DNA from: Rhizobium sp. NZLR1
GTDB taxonomy: Bacteria > Pseudomonadota > Alphaproteobacteria > Rhizobiales > Rhizobiaceae
Length of the DNA: 64,000 bases
Assembly: GCF_017357385.1 (NCBI RefSeq)
Contig: NZ_CP071632.1
Coordinates: forward strand, 2,299,501-2,363,500
Reading direction: 5' to 3'
The number at the start of each line of letters is the position of its first letter. Positions within the stretch are counted from its first letter, which is position 1. The position numbers and the translations under genes were made by a program. Of this stretch, positions 1-9,060 are shown piece after piece. Below the pieces are notes generated by a model. The model had not been told where the DNA came from. It saw only the letters and a list, made by a program, of their open reading frames with translations, and ran no database searches.

Positions 1-1
1 C

Positions 2-1039
2 AGCGCGGCATTTCTCGTCTCCGTCTGCCATATCGATGGTTTCCGGCTCGATCAGACCAGTTCGATCCATCAATATCCGGTGCTGCATGCCGATGGCCGG
101 CGCGCCGATCGGGCGGCAGCCTTCGGCGCCAAATTCCTGAAGCAGTGGAGCCGCACGATGCGGCTGATCAAGCCCGAGGTTTTCCTGACGGCCGAGGATT
201 ATTCGGACTGGTCGGCGATGACGGAGCCGAGCCTGACCGGCGACGGGCTCGGCTTCGACGCGACCTGGTACGGCGATTTTCATCACAACCTCGTCGAATA
301 TCACGGCGGCGCTCAGGCGCAGCTTTTGAAGAATGCCGGTTTTGGCGATAAGCGGGCGCTGACCATGTCGTCTCTTGCCGGCGCATTGCAGGCGAGCGCG
401 CGATCCAAGGTGGTCTACAACCAGTCGCACGACGATTGCGGCAATCGCGAGGGGTCGGCAAGAACCGCAGTCATCGCGGTCAATTTCGCACCGATCGTCG
501 GCGAGACCAGGGCTTGGGCGGAGGCGAGATCCAGGTTCGCGGCAGCGATGACGCTGCTATCGGCAGGCACGCCGATGTTTTTCATGGGCGAGGAAATCGG
601 CGCCCAGAAGCCCTACCGCTACAATGATTTCCTGAAGAACCGGGAGAATATCCTCGGCGAGGCTGCGGGCAACGGGGCAGGGATGATCAGCTGTTATCGC
701 GATCTCATCACCCTCAGCATCCGAGAGGCAGCCATTCGTTCTCGCAACATCGCCGTTCCCTACGTGCATGACGCGCATCGGGTGATCGCGTTTCATCGAT
801 GGAACGACGGCGAGGATTTCCTGGTGGTGGGGTCGCTGAACGATGCTACCTTCGAGCACGGCTACCGGCTGCGTAGCGAGCGTCTGGGAGATGACCTTTG
901 GGAGGAAATCTTCAATACCGATGCTCAGACATATGGCGGCTGGAATGTCGGCAACGGCGGTGGAAAGATCAGAGCCGCGGCCGGAGCGCTCGACGCCGTG
1001 CTGCCTGCGTCGGGCGTCCTGGTCTTTCGCAGGCTGTGA
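2..1039 (+). CDS. GH13 alpha-glucan enzyme, branching-enzyme-like (3' part)
   Basis: The reading frame is already open at base 2, so the N-terminal half lies outside the window. It holds the GH13 catalytic set: region II IDGFRLD with the nucleophile Asp codon at 50-52, region III LTAED with the acid/base Glu at 194-196, and region IV QSHDD with the transition-state Asp at 431-433. A beta-rich C-terminal domain follows and ends in LVFRRL. Such enzymes act on alpha-1,4/1,6-glucans (glycogen branching, or trehalose synthesis from maltodextrin) in the cytoplasm. The region II/III spacing resembles branching enzyme and maltooligosyltrehalose trehalohydrolase; I cannot separate these without the N-terminus. 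The GTG at 80 is internal, because region II lies upstream of it. Confidence 0.75.
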   Translation, partial: SAAFLVSVCHIDGFRLDQTSSIHQYPVLHADGRRADRAAAFGAKFLKQWSRTMRLIKPEVFLTAEDYSDWSAMTEPSLTGDGLGFDATWYGDFHHNLVEYHGGAQAQLLKNAGFGDKRALTMSSLAGALQASARSKVVYNQSHDDCGNREGSARTAVIAVNFAPIVGETRAWAEARSRFAAAMTLLSAGTPMFFMGEEIGAQKPYRYNDFLKNRENILGEAAGNGAGMISCYRDLITLSIREAAIRSRNIAVPYVHDAHRVIAFHRWNDGEDFLVVGSLNDATFEHGYRLRSERLGDDLWEEIFNTDAQTYGGWNVGNGGGKIRAAAGALDAVLPASGVLVFRRL

Positions 1040-1089
1040 CGCGTCGCGCGTCACGCTTTTCCAAGGCAGCAGGTAATGGGGGGCTGCCC

Positions 1090-1278
1090 TCAGGCAAACC
1101 CGACCGGCAGGTTTTCCAGGTTTCTGCCGGCACCGTAGTCGCGCTCATGCTGCGACCGGCGGCGGCCGTCGCGACGAGCGGGCAGATCGATCCGGTTTTC
1201 AGCAAAGATGCCATCGGCATAGGTGCCGGTGTCATGGCAATCGGTGTCGATTTGGGGGGCAAGGATTTTCAGGATCAT
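1090..1278 (-). CDS. possible small protein, 62 aa, unknown
   Basis: An ATG at 1278 follows a good Shine-Dalgarno (AGAGGAAC) and opens a 62-codon frame, MILKILAPQ to LPVGFA. It is polar, with an Arg-rich middle (ARRDGRRRSQ), and has no signal peptide, membrane segment or motif I know. It is convergent with the GH13 gene and stands alone. If it is not a gene, the 377 bases from 1040 to 1416 hold nothing else I can name except an AT-rich patch near 1335-1365. The ribosome-binding site is the main support. Confidence 0.35.
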   Translation of the reverse strand: MILKILAPQIDTDCHDTGTYADGIFAENRIDLPARRDGRRRSQHERDYGAGRNLENLPVGFA

Positions 1279-1416
1279 CGAGGTTCCTCTACGGCGCACC
1301 ACCAACACTCGGAAAGGCCGCTTCGTTCCCTTTATAAACTCTGAATTATTAATAAATTAACCATAAGGGCCGGGGTCGGTGCTGCCTTTAGTCGGGTCGT
1401 TCTCGCTGGATGACGT

Positions 1417-1719
1417 TCAATGGGCGACTGATGACGAGGACCTCGGCAGCAGCATGTCCTCGCCCGTCCGGATCAGCCGCGCCGTGCGCGCCATCACCTC
1501 GAGCCCCGCCTCGGTCTCGGCAATCTCGGGTGCCATTTTGTCTAGCCCATCGGCCACCTGAAACAGCATCGGCAACATATCACCCCGTCCGACCGCTTCG
1601 GCCGATCTGGCGAGCTTGCGCAACGCCTGCGAATATCGCGATATCAAGGCGAGCTTCTGGTCTGCGGGAATGTTGGAGAACGAATGTTTTTCTTGCGGCG
1701 ACAGTGTTGACTTCGACAT
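1417..1719 (-). CDS. hypothetical stress-associated protein, 100 aa
   Basis: Unknown family. The protein (MSKSTLSPQEKHSF...) is predicted mostly helical: a Ser/Lys-rich N-terminus, then amphipathic helices with many Ala, Leu and Arg (SRYSQALRKLARSAEAVGRGD), ending in SSSSVAH. A longer frame begins at the ATG at 1761. That codon lies inside an EcfG-type promoter on the same strand (GGAAC at 1771-1767, CGTT at 1749-1746), so it cannot be in the transcript. The ATG at 1719, 27 bases past the -10 element and preceded by AAAAGG, is the better start. It is divergent from the gene at 1874, which has the same promoter type, so both are probably induced together in general stress and stationary phase. 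Function unknown. Confidence 0.7.
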   Translation of the reverse strand: MSKSTLSPQEKHSFSNIPADQKLALISRYSQALRKLARSAEAVGRGDMLPMLFQVADGLDKMAPEIAETEAGLEVMARTARLIRTGEDMLLPRSSSSVAH

Positions 1720-1745
1720 GGACGCGGACCTTTTGGACGTCAATG

Positions 1746-1771
1746 AACGCGCATCCGCCATTCTTTGTTCC
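1746..1771 (-). promoter_or_regulatory. EcfG-type promoter for the gene ending at 1417
   Basis: On the minus strand GGAAC (1771-1767) is followed by 17 bases and CGTT (1749-1746). This is an exact match to the alphaproteobacterial general-stress consensus GGAAC-N16/17-CGTT. It rules out the upstream ATG at 1761 as the start. Confidence 0.75.
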
Positions 1772-1821
1772 AGCGCGGATGCTGTGCGAGGATCGGTCGC
1801 TGCCTTGTCTCGAAGTGGCGT

Positions 1822-1847
1822 GGAACTCACCGACCGTGATTGCCGTT
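1822..1847 (+). promoter_or_regulatory. EcfG-type promoter for the gene at 1874
   Basis: GGAAC at 1822-1826, 17 bases, CGTT at 1844-1847. This is an exact general-stress promoter match, 27 bases before the ATG at 1874. It is back to back with the site at 1746-1771, so the two genes form a divergent stress pair. Confidence 0.75.
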
Positions 1848-1858
1848 GATATCGATGA

Positions 1859-2269
<411 letters not shown>

Positions 2270-2299
2270 ACTCATGCGTTTCCAGTTCCAAATGCAGGC

Positions 2300-2335
2300 G
2301 AAGGCTGCCCGCTCCAGCGGGCAGCCTTCTTCTTG
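2300..2335 (+). terminator. Rho-independent terminator
   Basis: A perfect 14-base inverted repeat (GAAGGCTGCCCGCT, 2300-2313, and its complement 2316-2329) is followed by TTCTT. It ends the stress gene at 1874. Confidence 0.85.
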
Positions 2336-2465
2336 CATGACAGATGGATGTCAAAACTGAGAAACAGCTGAAAACCGGCGGTGTCTGATTGACATGCGAG
2401 CCTTCTAGAGAGGGCACGAGAAGGAAGCACGCACCACGCGCTTCCCAGGTCTCGGAGACGCGCCG

Positions 2466-3296
2466 ATGAAAATCATTCAGATCACCGACACCCATTTCAG
2501 TCCCAATAAGCCGCATTTCAACGGCAACTGGGCGCCGCTTCTGACCTGGATCGAAGCGACCGGCGCCGACTTGATCGTTCATACCGGCGATCTCACGGTC
2601 GACGGTGCCGACAAGGACGAGGACATCACCTTCTCGATGGATCTGATGCGCCAGGTGTCGATCCCAATGCTGATCGTCCCCGGCAATCACGATGTCGGCC
2701 ACCTCAAGGGATCCGACCAGGCGGTCGATGCCGAGCGGCTGTCGCGCTGGCGCAGCCTTGCCGGTCCCGACCGCTGGCTGGAGGATGCGGCCGGCTGGCG
2801 TTTCATCGGATTGAATTCGCTGCTTCTCGGTCATGAGGATGACGAGGAGGAAGCCCAGTTCGAATGGCTCGACCAGGCGCTTTCCGACAGCGCGGGGCGG
2901 CGTGTGGCGCTTTTCGCCCACAAGCCGCTGTTCGTCGATGCGCCTGACGAAGGCGATACCGGATATTGGAGCGTTCACCCCGCTCAGCGCCGGCGGCTCT
3001 ACGATATGATCTCAGCCCATGACGTGGCCCTGTTTGCCAGCGGCCACCTTCACTGGGCCTGGCAGGGCCGCTTCGACAATACCCAACTGACCTGGGGTCC
3101 GTCGGCCGCCTTCATCATCGACAAGATGGAGCGGGAGATGCCGGGCGAGCGTCTGATCGGCGCCGTCGTCCACGAATTCGATGCCGATGTCGAAAGCACT
3201 ATCGTCGCCGTTCCCGGCATGACCGCTTATGTACTCGACGAGGTCGTGCACGAGGTCTATCCGCAGGCGGTCAGAGAGCGGGAACCCGTCGAATGA
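2466..3296 (+). CDS. calcineurin-like phosphodiesterase (Icc/CpdA-like), 276 aa
   Basis: A metallophosphoesterase with all five metal-site blocks in order: D-x-H near residue 8 (ITDTH), GDL near 42, GNHD near 77, an H block at 151 (FAHKP), and GHLH near 193. The fold binds two metal ions and hydrolyses phosphodiesters such as cyclic nucleotides or glycerophosphodiesters. No signal peptide, so it is cytoplasmic. The stop overlaps the ATG of the ABC ATPase (ATGA at 3293-3296), so the two are translationally coupled. The pairing with a UgpC/MalK-type ATPase suggests cleavage of an imported phosphodiester, such as a glycerophosphodiester; this substrate is inference. The partner permeases are lost. 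Confidence 0.85.
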   Translation: MKIIQITDTHFSPNKPHFNGNWAPLLTWIEATGADLIVHTGDLTVDGADKDEDITFSMDLMRQVSIPMLIVPGNHDVGHLKGSDQAVDAERLSRWRSLAGPDRWLEDAAGWRFIGLNSLLLGHEDDEEEAQFEWLDQALSDSAGRRVALFAHKPLFVDAPDEGDTGYWSVHPAQRRRLYDMISAHDVALFASGHLHWAWQGRFDNTQLTWGPSAAFIIDKMEREMPGERLIGAVVHEFDADVESTIVAVPGMTAYVLDEVVHEVYPQAVREREPVE

Positions 3297-4498
3297 GCGC
3301 GCTCTCGATTCGCGGCATCACCAAGGCTTTCGGCGACAACCAGATCCTCGATGGCGTCAGCCTCGACGTCGAGGCCGGCGAATTCATCGCGCTGGTCGGC
3401 CCCTCCGGCTGCGGCAAGAGCACGCTCTTGCGCATTCTTGCCGGCCTGGACCATGCCGACCGCGGTGAGATCCTGATCCGCGGACGGGACATGTCCGGTG
3501 TGGCGGCCGCCGACCGCAACATCGCCATGGTCTTTCAGTCCTACGCGCTCTATCCGCACCTGACGGCCTCGCAAAACATTGCGGTGCCGCTGGCAATGCG
3601 CCGGTTGTCGAGAGTAGAGCGGCTGCCTTTCGTGGGATCGCTGATTCCAGGTCAGCGCGCTACCCGCGCGGCGATCGCCCGCGACGTCAGGGAGATGGCG
3701 ACATCGCTGAAGATCGACCATCTGCTCGATCGCAAGCCCGGCCAGATGTCGGGCGGCCAGCGTCAGCGCGTGGCGTTCGCTCGCGCCATGGTGCGCCAGC
3801 CAAGCATCTTCCTGATGGACGAGCCGCTGTCCAACCTCGACGCCAACCTGCGCGTCCATGCCCGCGGCGAGATCGTCGACCTGCATCGGCGCGCCGGCGT
3901 GCCGACCCTCTATGTCACCCATGACCAGGCAGAAGCGCTGTCGATGGCAGACCGCGTCGCCGTGATGATGGGCGGCAAATTGCTGCAGATCGCCAGCCCT
4001 GAGGTCATCTACGACGATCCCGCCCATATCGAGGTCGCCCGCTTCATCGGCCAGCCGCGCATCAATCTGCTTCCGGCTGCGGCCGAAGGCGGCACCATTG
4101 CTTTCGGCGGCTTGCGCCTGACACTTGAAAATGCACCAGACAGGAAGGTGCCGGTCACGCTCGCCATTCGTCCCGAATTCGTCTTTCTGTCCAAGAACCG
4201 GCATGACGGCCTTGCCGCCCATGTCGAACGCGTCGAGTTCCTGGGCTCCGAGGTCATACTCCATTGCCGGCTTGATGCGGTCGGCGAGACTGTCGTTGCC
4301 AAGGTTCAACCATCCGAAGCCTCGGGCCTTACGGCAGGCGATGCGGTGGGGCTTCGATTGTCGCCGGGCCGCACGCTGATCTTTGCCGAGGACGGCAGCC
4401 GGCTGGCCGGCAGCGTTGCAACAGGTGATGCCGGGCTCGGCAACGCCGATGCCGGGCTCGCGATGGGCGATGCCCCGCGGGAGAGGGCGCATGGCTAG
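3293..4498 (+). CDS. ABC importer ATPase, MalK/UgpC type, 401 aa
   Basis: Nucleotide-binding subunit of a carbohydrate or glycerol-phosphate-type importer. Walker A GPSGCGKST is at residues 36-44. The Q-loop VFQS, signature MSGGQRQR, Walker B IFLMDEP, D-loop SNLDA and switch VTHDQ all follow. A regulatory beta domain (TOBE-like) occupies about residues 240-370. Between Q-loop and signature there is a longer than usual insert (RVERLPFVGSLIPGQRATR). The last 25 residues are a Gly/Asp/Ala repeat coded by near-duplicate DNA (GATGCCGGGCTCG occurs twice), which looks like local slippage. It overlaps the permease start by 8 bases. The protein looks intact, but its permease is broken, so it may be orphaned unless it serves another transporter. 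Confidence 0.9.
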   Translation: MSALSIRGITKAFGDNQILDGVSLDVEAGEFIALVGPSGCGKSTLLRILAGLDHADRGEILIRGRDMSGVAAADRNIAMVFQSYALYPHLTASQNIAVPLAMRRLSRVERLPFVGSLIPGQRATRAAIARDVREMATSLKIDHLLDRKPGQMSGGQRQRVAFARAMVRQPSIFLMDEPLSNLDANLRVHARGEIVDLHRRAGVPTLYVTHDQAEALSMADRVAVMMGGKLLQIASPEVIYDDPAHIEVARFIGQPRINLLPAAAEGGTIAFGGLRLTLENAPDRKVPVTLAIRPEFVFLSKNRHDGLAAHVERVEFLGSEVILHCRLDAVGETVVAKVQPSEASGLTAGDAVGLRLSPGRTLIFAEDGSRLAGSVATGDAGLGNADAGLAMGDAPRERAHG

Positions 4499-4748
4499 CG
4501 TTGTTTCCATGGCCGCTCCGCACGATTCTGCTGTTGCGCATCGGCGTAGCGAGGCCCGCATCGCCTGGATGCTGGTGCTGCCGGCAATGATCCTGCTTTT
4601 TCTCTTCGTGCTTTTGCCGGTTGCTTCAGTCATCATGCTCGGCTTTACCGATTTCGAACTCGGCTACGGCAAGTTCCGTTTCGTCGGCGAGCATCCCGCC
4701 CTGAACGCGACCTGCTCCAATGTCGCCATCGAAAACGCCTCCTGGTGA
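4491..4748 (+). pseudogene. truncated ABC permease (MalF/UgpA-type N-terminus)
   Basis: The frame starts normally, overlapping the ATPase gene (ATGGCTAG), and codes for a cytoplasmic leader, the first membrane helix (WMLVLPAMILLFLFVLLPVASVIMLGF) and FRFVG, where the family normally continues with a conserved Asn-aromatic pair. From about 4690 the frame turns into unrelated residues (EHPALNATCSNVAIENASW) and stops, giving 85 residues against about 290 normally. No further permease or binding-protein gene follows; an M16 protease gene comes next. The importer operon was therefore cut by a deletion or insertion ending near 4690. Confidence 0.8.
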
Positions 4749-4920
4749 CAGATAAGGCGCAATCCCTTAGGAGACTTCGATGACATTGGTCTGACACAGG
4801 CGGCTAATTCGAGTTTTCACTTCTTATCCAATCACACACATGGAAGTTGAAGCGAAATGCAACCTGTGGAATAGTCAGATCAACGCTTCCCATCTCTTAA
4901 TGCTTATCTCCTGGACAAGA

Positions 4921-7764
4921 ATGTCTCACAAAATGGAATGCGCCGCCGCCTGGCGGTTTCTCGCGACCGTCTCCCTTGTCGCAAACTTCGCCTCGCCGGC
5001 CTATGCGGACACCCTGTCCGCGTCCTGGCCACAGACGCAAAGCGATCTCCAGGCCGATTCCGACGTCCATTTCGGCACGCTCGCCAACGGTATGCGGTTT
5101 GCGATCATGCGCAATGCCACACCGCCCGGACAGGCCGCAATCCGCTTTCGCATTGGCGCCGGCTCGCTTGAGGAAAACGACAACCAGCAGGGCCTTGCGC
5201 ATGTTCTGGAGCACATGGCTTTCAAGGGTTCGACGCATGTCGCCGAAGGGGAGATCATCCGTATCCTGCAGCGCAAGGGCTTGGCCTTTGGACCGGACAC
5301 CAACGCCCATACCTCTTATGATGAGACTGTCTATGCGCTCGATCTTCCCGAGGTCGATGCCGACACGGTTTCGACGGGCCTGATGCTGATGCGAGAGACG
5401 GCAAGCGAGCTGACCCTCGATGCCGGCGCCTTTGATCGCGAGCGCGGCGTCATCCTGTCGGAGGAACGGCTGCGCGATACGCCGCAGTATCGCGCCGGGC
5501 TCGGAATCATGAATTCGTTGCTCGCTGGCCAGCGCGCGACCATGCGCGCGCCGATCGGCAAAGCCGACATTATCAGCAATGCGCCGGTGGACCTCGTTCG
5601 CGATTATTACCGGGCCAACTACCGGCCGGATCGGGCAACGCTGATGGTGGTGGGCGATATCGACCCCGCCGCCATGGAAATCGAAATCCGGCAGCGCTTC
5701 GGCGACTGGAAGGGCGTGGGTCCGACGCCTGCTAAACCGGATCTCGGCACACTGGAGACGAAAGGCGAAAGCACCGGCGTCCTCGTCGTTCCCGGCGGCA
5801 TGACTAGCGTACAGATCGCCTGGACGCGTCCTTACGACGCCACGGCGGACACCTTCGCCAAGCGCCGCACCGAGCTTGTCGAAGATCTCGGCCTGATGGT
5901 GCTCAAACGTCGGGTGAGCACCATCGCCAGCAAGGCGGATGCCCCTTTCATCAGCGCGGGCGTCGGCTCCCAGGATCTCCTCGATTCCGCGCATGTCGTG
6001 CTGATCTCGGCAAATTCCGAGCCGGACAAATGGCAGGCAGCCCTCACGGCCATTGACCAGGAACAGCGTCGCATCGAAGAGTTCGGCGTTGCGCAGGCTG
6101 AGATCGATCGCGAAATCCTCGAATATCGCTCGGCCCTCCAGGCTGCCGTGGCCGGAGCCGAGACGCGCACGACCACCGACATTGCTTCCACACTGGCCAG
6201 CAGCGTCGATGATAATCAGGTCTTCACGTCGCCTGCCCAGGATCTCTCACTGTTTGAAACGATGACGAACGGCGTCACGGCGGCCGAGGTCAATCAGGCC
6301 CTGCAACTTGCTTTCACAGGCAACGGTCCGCAGGTCGTGCTGCAGACAGCCCAATCACCGCAGGCCGGCGCCGATGCGGTACGCCAAGCCTATGACGCTT
6401 CAAAGGCTATTGCCGTCTCGGCGCCAGCCAGTGTCGCTGACGTCGCCTGGCCCTACACCCATTTCGGCGAACCCGGGGCTGTGGTCGAACGCCGCGCCGT
6501 CGATGATCTCGGCTTGACCATGGTGCGCTTTTCCAATGGCGTACGGCTTACCGTCAAGCCGACCAAGCTGCGCGCCAACGAAGTGCTGGTGCGCGAAGAT
6601 ATCGGCCGCGGCCGACTGGATCTACCGCACGACCGTCCCGCCCCGATCTGGGCATCCCCGGCCGTCGCGCTGTCCGGCGTGAGGGCCATGGATTACCAGG
6701 ATGTACAGAAAGCGCTGACGGCCAACATCGTCGGCATCGACTTCTCGGTCGGCGACAGCTCCTTCCAGTTCGACGGTCGTACACGGACTGAAGATCTTGT
6801 GACGCAATTGCAACTGATGACGGCATATACCTCTGATCCCGCGTACCGCCCCGAGGCGTTCAAGCGTGTGCAGCAGGCCTATTTGAGCGGCCTCGATCAG
6901 TATCAGGCGACCCCCGGCGGCGTCGTCAGCCGTGATTTCGCAGGTCTCGTGCATTCCGGCGATCCGCGCTGGACCTTCCCCGATCGCGCTGAGTTGTCCG
7001 CCGCCAAGCCAGGCGATTTCGAGGCGGTGTTCCGGCCTATGGTTTCCAGCGGCCCGATCGATATCACCATCGTCGGCGACGTTACGGTGGACGACGCAAT
7101 CCGGCTGACAGCTGAAACCTTCGGTGCTTTGCCGCCGCGCCCGGAGGCGGGGCCGAGCAATGCTCGGGGCGACGTGCGGTTTCCGGCGGCAAACGAGAAA
7201 CCCGTTTTGCTGACCCATAGCGGCAGGGCAGACAACGCCGCCGCCGCCGTAGGGGCTCCGATCGGCGATTTGCTCTCCGATCTGCCGCGGTCCTTCACCG
7301 CCAATATTGCCACCCAGATTTTCCAAAACAGGCTGATCGACCGGTTTCGTATTACAGAAGGCGCAAGCTACGCCGTGGAGGGCGACGCTAATCTGTCAAG
7401 GGAAGTCCCCGGCTATGGCTACGCATTTTTCTATGTCGAGACGGCCCCGGCAAAGATTGCGCGCTTCTATGCTCTTGTCGACGAGATCGCCAACGACCTG
7501 CGGGCGCATGATGTCTCTCCGGACGAGTTCGCGCGTGCACGGGAACCCATTATCGAGACACTGAAGCATCAGCGGCAGAGCAACGAATATTGGATCGAAT
7601 ATCTGCGCGGCGCTCAGACGGATGCGCGTCGTTTAGATCGGATACGCGACAATCTCAGCGGCTACGACAAGGTCACCGCCGGCGATATCCGCGAATTTGC
7701 CAAGACCTATTTCAGCCCGGAAAAATTCTGGAAATTCGAAGTGCTGCCGGCTGCGGTCCGATAG
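4921..7764 (+). CDS. exported M16 zinc metallopeptidase, two-domain, about 947 aa
   Basis: The N-terminal peptidase domain has the inverted zinc motif H94-x-x-E97-H98 (HVLEH) and the downstream Glu of the third-ligand region (RERGVILSEE). A second M16 pair starts near residue 540. Length fits the PqqL-like, duplicated M16 group. The ATG at 4921 gives a clean Sec signal peptide (MSHKMECAAAWRF to SPAYA, cleavage after about residue 29). The upstream in-frame ATG at 4840 would bury it in extra sequence and has no Shine-Dalgarno. The protein is therefore probably periplasmic and degrades peptides or small proteins. It stands alone, beside the scar in the ABC operon, so it may have arrived with that rearrangement. 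Confidence 0.85.
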   Translation: MSHKMECAAAWRFLATVSLVANFASPAYADTLSASWPQTQSDLQADSDVHFGTLANGMRFAIMRNATPPGQAAIRFRIGAGSLEENDNQQGLAHVLEHMAFKGSTHVAEGEIIRILQRKGLAFGPDTNAHTSYDETVYALDLPEVDADTVSTGLMLMRETASELTLDAGAFDRERGVILSEERLRDTPQYRAGLGIMNSLLAGQRATMRAPIGKADIISNAPVDLVRDYYRANYRPDRATLMVVGDIDPAAMEIEIRQRFGDWKGVGPTPAKPDLGTLETKGESTGVLVVPGGMTSVQIAWTRPYDATADTFAKRRTELVEDLGLMVLKRRVSTIASKADAPFISAGVGSQDLLDSAHVVLISANSEPDKWQAALTAIDQEQRRIEEFGVAQAEIDREILEYRSALQAAVAGAETRTTTDIASTLASSVDDNQVFTSPAQDLSLFETMTNGVTAAEVNQALQLAFTGNGPQVVLQTAQSPQAGADAVRQAYDASKAIAVSAPASVADVAWPYTHFGEPGAVVERRAVDDLGLTMVRFSNGVRLTVKPTKLRANEVLVREDIGRGRLDLPHDRPAPIWASPAVALSGVRAMDYQDVQKALTANIVGIDFSVGDSSFQFDGRTRTEDLVTQLQLMTAYTSDPAYRPEAFKRVQQAYLSGLDQYQATPGGVVSRDFAGLVHSGDPRWTFPDRAELSAAKPGDFEAVFRPMVSSGPIDITIVGDVTVDDAIRLTAETFGALPPRPEAGPSNARGDVRFPAANEKPVLLTHSGRADNAAAAVGAPIGDLLSDLPRSFTANIATQIFQNRLIDRFRITEGASYAVEGDANLSREVPGYGYAFFYVETAPAKIARFYALVDEIANDLRAHDVSPDEFARAREPIIETLKHQRQSNEYWIEYLRGAQTDARRLDRIRDNLSGYDKVTAGDIREFAKTYFSPEKFWKFEVLPAAVR

Positions 7765-7870
7765 GCGCTTCGAAGCCCCGCCGGCGCATCTCGTCTCGGA
7801 TGGGACCGGAGCCCGGCGCGAGACATCGTCCCGCGCAGCCGTGCGGAAAAGAGGTGCGTCGTGCACTCGC

Positions 7871-8551
7871 TCATGAGCGGCGTTTGACCACGCGCATATT
7901 CATCTCCGCGCGAAGCGTAAAGCCGAGCGCGAGATAGAGGGAAATGGCGGATGTGTTTGCCGCATAGGCATGCAGATAGGCGGTATCGCCGTTGGATGCG
8001 ATTTCGCCGGCAACGAAGCGGAAGAGCAGGGTGCCGAGACCGCGCCCCTGGAAATCGGGATGGGTGCAGAGCCCGCTGAGCTCGATGAAACCGGTCTGCC
8101 GCATCCGCTGCCCAGCCATCGCCACCAGCCGTCCGTCGCTTCTGATGCCCCAGAAGCTCCCCAGGCACTGGGCGCGCAGAGTGAATGGCCCGGGTTTGGT
8201 CAGTGTCGCCAAAGCCAGCATGTCGGCGGCGTCGGCCTCCGTCAGCATCTCGATGCGGGAATCCGAAATTTTCGCATGCGGCTGCTCGGCAATCATCTGG
8301 ACCGACGGTGCCTCCGTGGCGATGGCAAGGCCCGCTGGAATGGCGATCGGCCCGGCTTCGACGAGGATCATGCTCTCCTCCTGCGAAGGCAGATTCTCGA
8401 GGGCGTCGAGGCTTTCGGGCCTATCGTCAGCGGAGGCGGCGAAGGAGACGATCGATGGTGGGTATCGCCGCGCGTTTTCGTTCCCCTCCGCAAGGCCGGC
8501 ATGCGCCGTCTTAAGCGCGGTCCAGATCGGCCGGTCGAGGATATGGGTCAT
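7871..8551 (-). CDS. GNAT family N-acetyltransferase, 226 aa
   Basis: The C-terminal half is a GNAT fold with the acetyl-CoA loop Q-G-R-G-L-G-T (HPDFQGRGLGTLLF, near residues 163-176) and the later beta-bulge motif (ANTSAISLYLALGF). The N-terminal 90 residues are less typical. Substrate unknown; candidates are an amino group on a small molecule, antibiotic or protein. The ATG overlaps the stop of the upstream marR gene (ATGA at 8548-8551), so the two are co-translated. The MarR protein probably regulates its own operon, including this enzyme. Cytoplasmic, no signal peptide. Confidence 0.85.
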   Translation of the reverse strand: MTHILDRPIWTALKTAHAGLAEGNENARRYPPSIVSFAASADDRPESLDALENLPSQEESMILVEAGPIAIPAGLAIATEAPSVQMIAEQPHAKISDSRIEMLTEADAADMLALATLTKPGPFTLRAQCLGSFWGIRSDGRLVAMAGQRMRQTGFIELSGLCTHPDFQGRGLGTLLFRFVAGEIASNGDTAYLHAYAANTSAISLYLALGFTLRAEMNMRVVKRRS

Positions 8552-9039
8552 GCTTCTTCCTCCTTGCCCGGCTTGCGGCGCGCAAGCGGCACCGCCGCAA
8601 GCCCGTCCTCGATGGCTGCGAGCTGTTGGAGAATAGGCCCTTCGAGATCGCCGCAAAGATCCGCAACGGCGGCCGCGATGCGCGGCCAGATCACCTTTTT
8701 CGAATGATCGACGAGGTCCTGTCCCTTGCTGGTCAGCGAGACCAGTTTGCGGCGCTGATCGTCCGCGGCCGGCTGCATATCGACAAAGCCGAGTTCGAGA
8801 AGCTGGCCGATGGTGCGCGTTGCACCGGGCTGGGTAATTCCTACTGCCTGGGCAAGCTCGCCGATCGTCAGCGGTCCGGCCCTGTCGATTGCCGCAAGAA
8901 AGGGATACTGACCCGCCTGGATGCCGAGACCGGCCTCGTCGATGACCTGCTGCGTATCGGCCTGCAGCCTCTCTCCAATACGCCGCAACCGGCTGCCCAT
9001 GCACATAAAGCCGAGCGTTCGGACCACATCCTCGACCAT
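8548..9039 (-). CDS. MarR family transcriptional regulator, 163 aa
   Basis: A winged helix-turn-helix repressor of standard length. The recognition region is LTIGELAQAVGITQPGATRT, followed by the wing AADDQRRKLVSLT. Such proteins bind palindromes in their own promoter and let go on binding a phenolic or lipophilic ligand or on oxidation. The start at 9039 has GGAGAGG five bases upstream. A tandem repeat of TTATATAA elements sits 22-46 bases upstream and is the likely operator. The gene heads a two-gene operon with the acetyltransferase; the MFS exporter gene upstream on the same strand could be a second target. Confidence 0.9.
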   Translation of the reverse strand: MVEDVVRTLGFMCMGSRLRRIGERLQADTQQVIDEAGLGIQAGQYPFLAAIDRAGPLTIGELAQAVGITQPGATRTIGQLLELGFVDMQPAADDQRRKLVSLTSKGQDLVDHSKKVIWPRIAAAVADLCGDLEGPILQQLAAIEDGLAAVPLARRKPGKEEEA

Positions 9040-9060
9040 GCCGCCTCTCCATTTGCAGTA

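Noticed and set aside
3257..4636. 459-codon frame on the minus strand opposite the ABC ATPase
   Set aside because: It is the antisense of a clearly coding, motif-complete ATPase in GC-rich DNA; it has no ribosome site and its residues match no family.
7775..9052. A single long minus-strand protein covering marR and the acetyltransferase
   Set aside because: The two are in different frames joined by ATGA overlap; the long reading of the acetyltransferase frame through marR gives Arg-rich nonsense.
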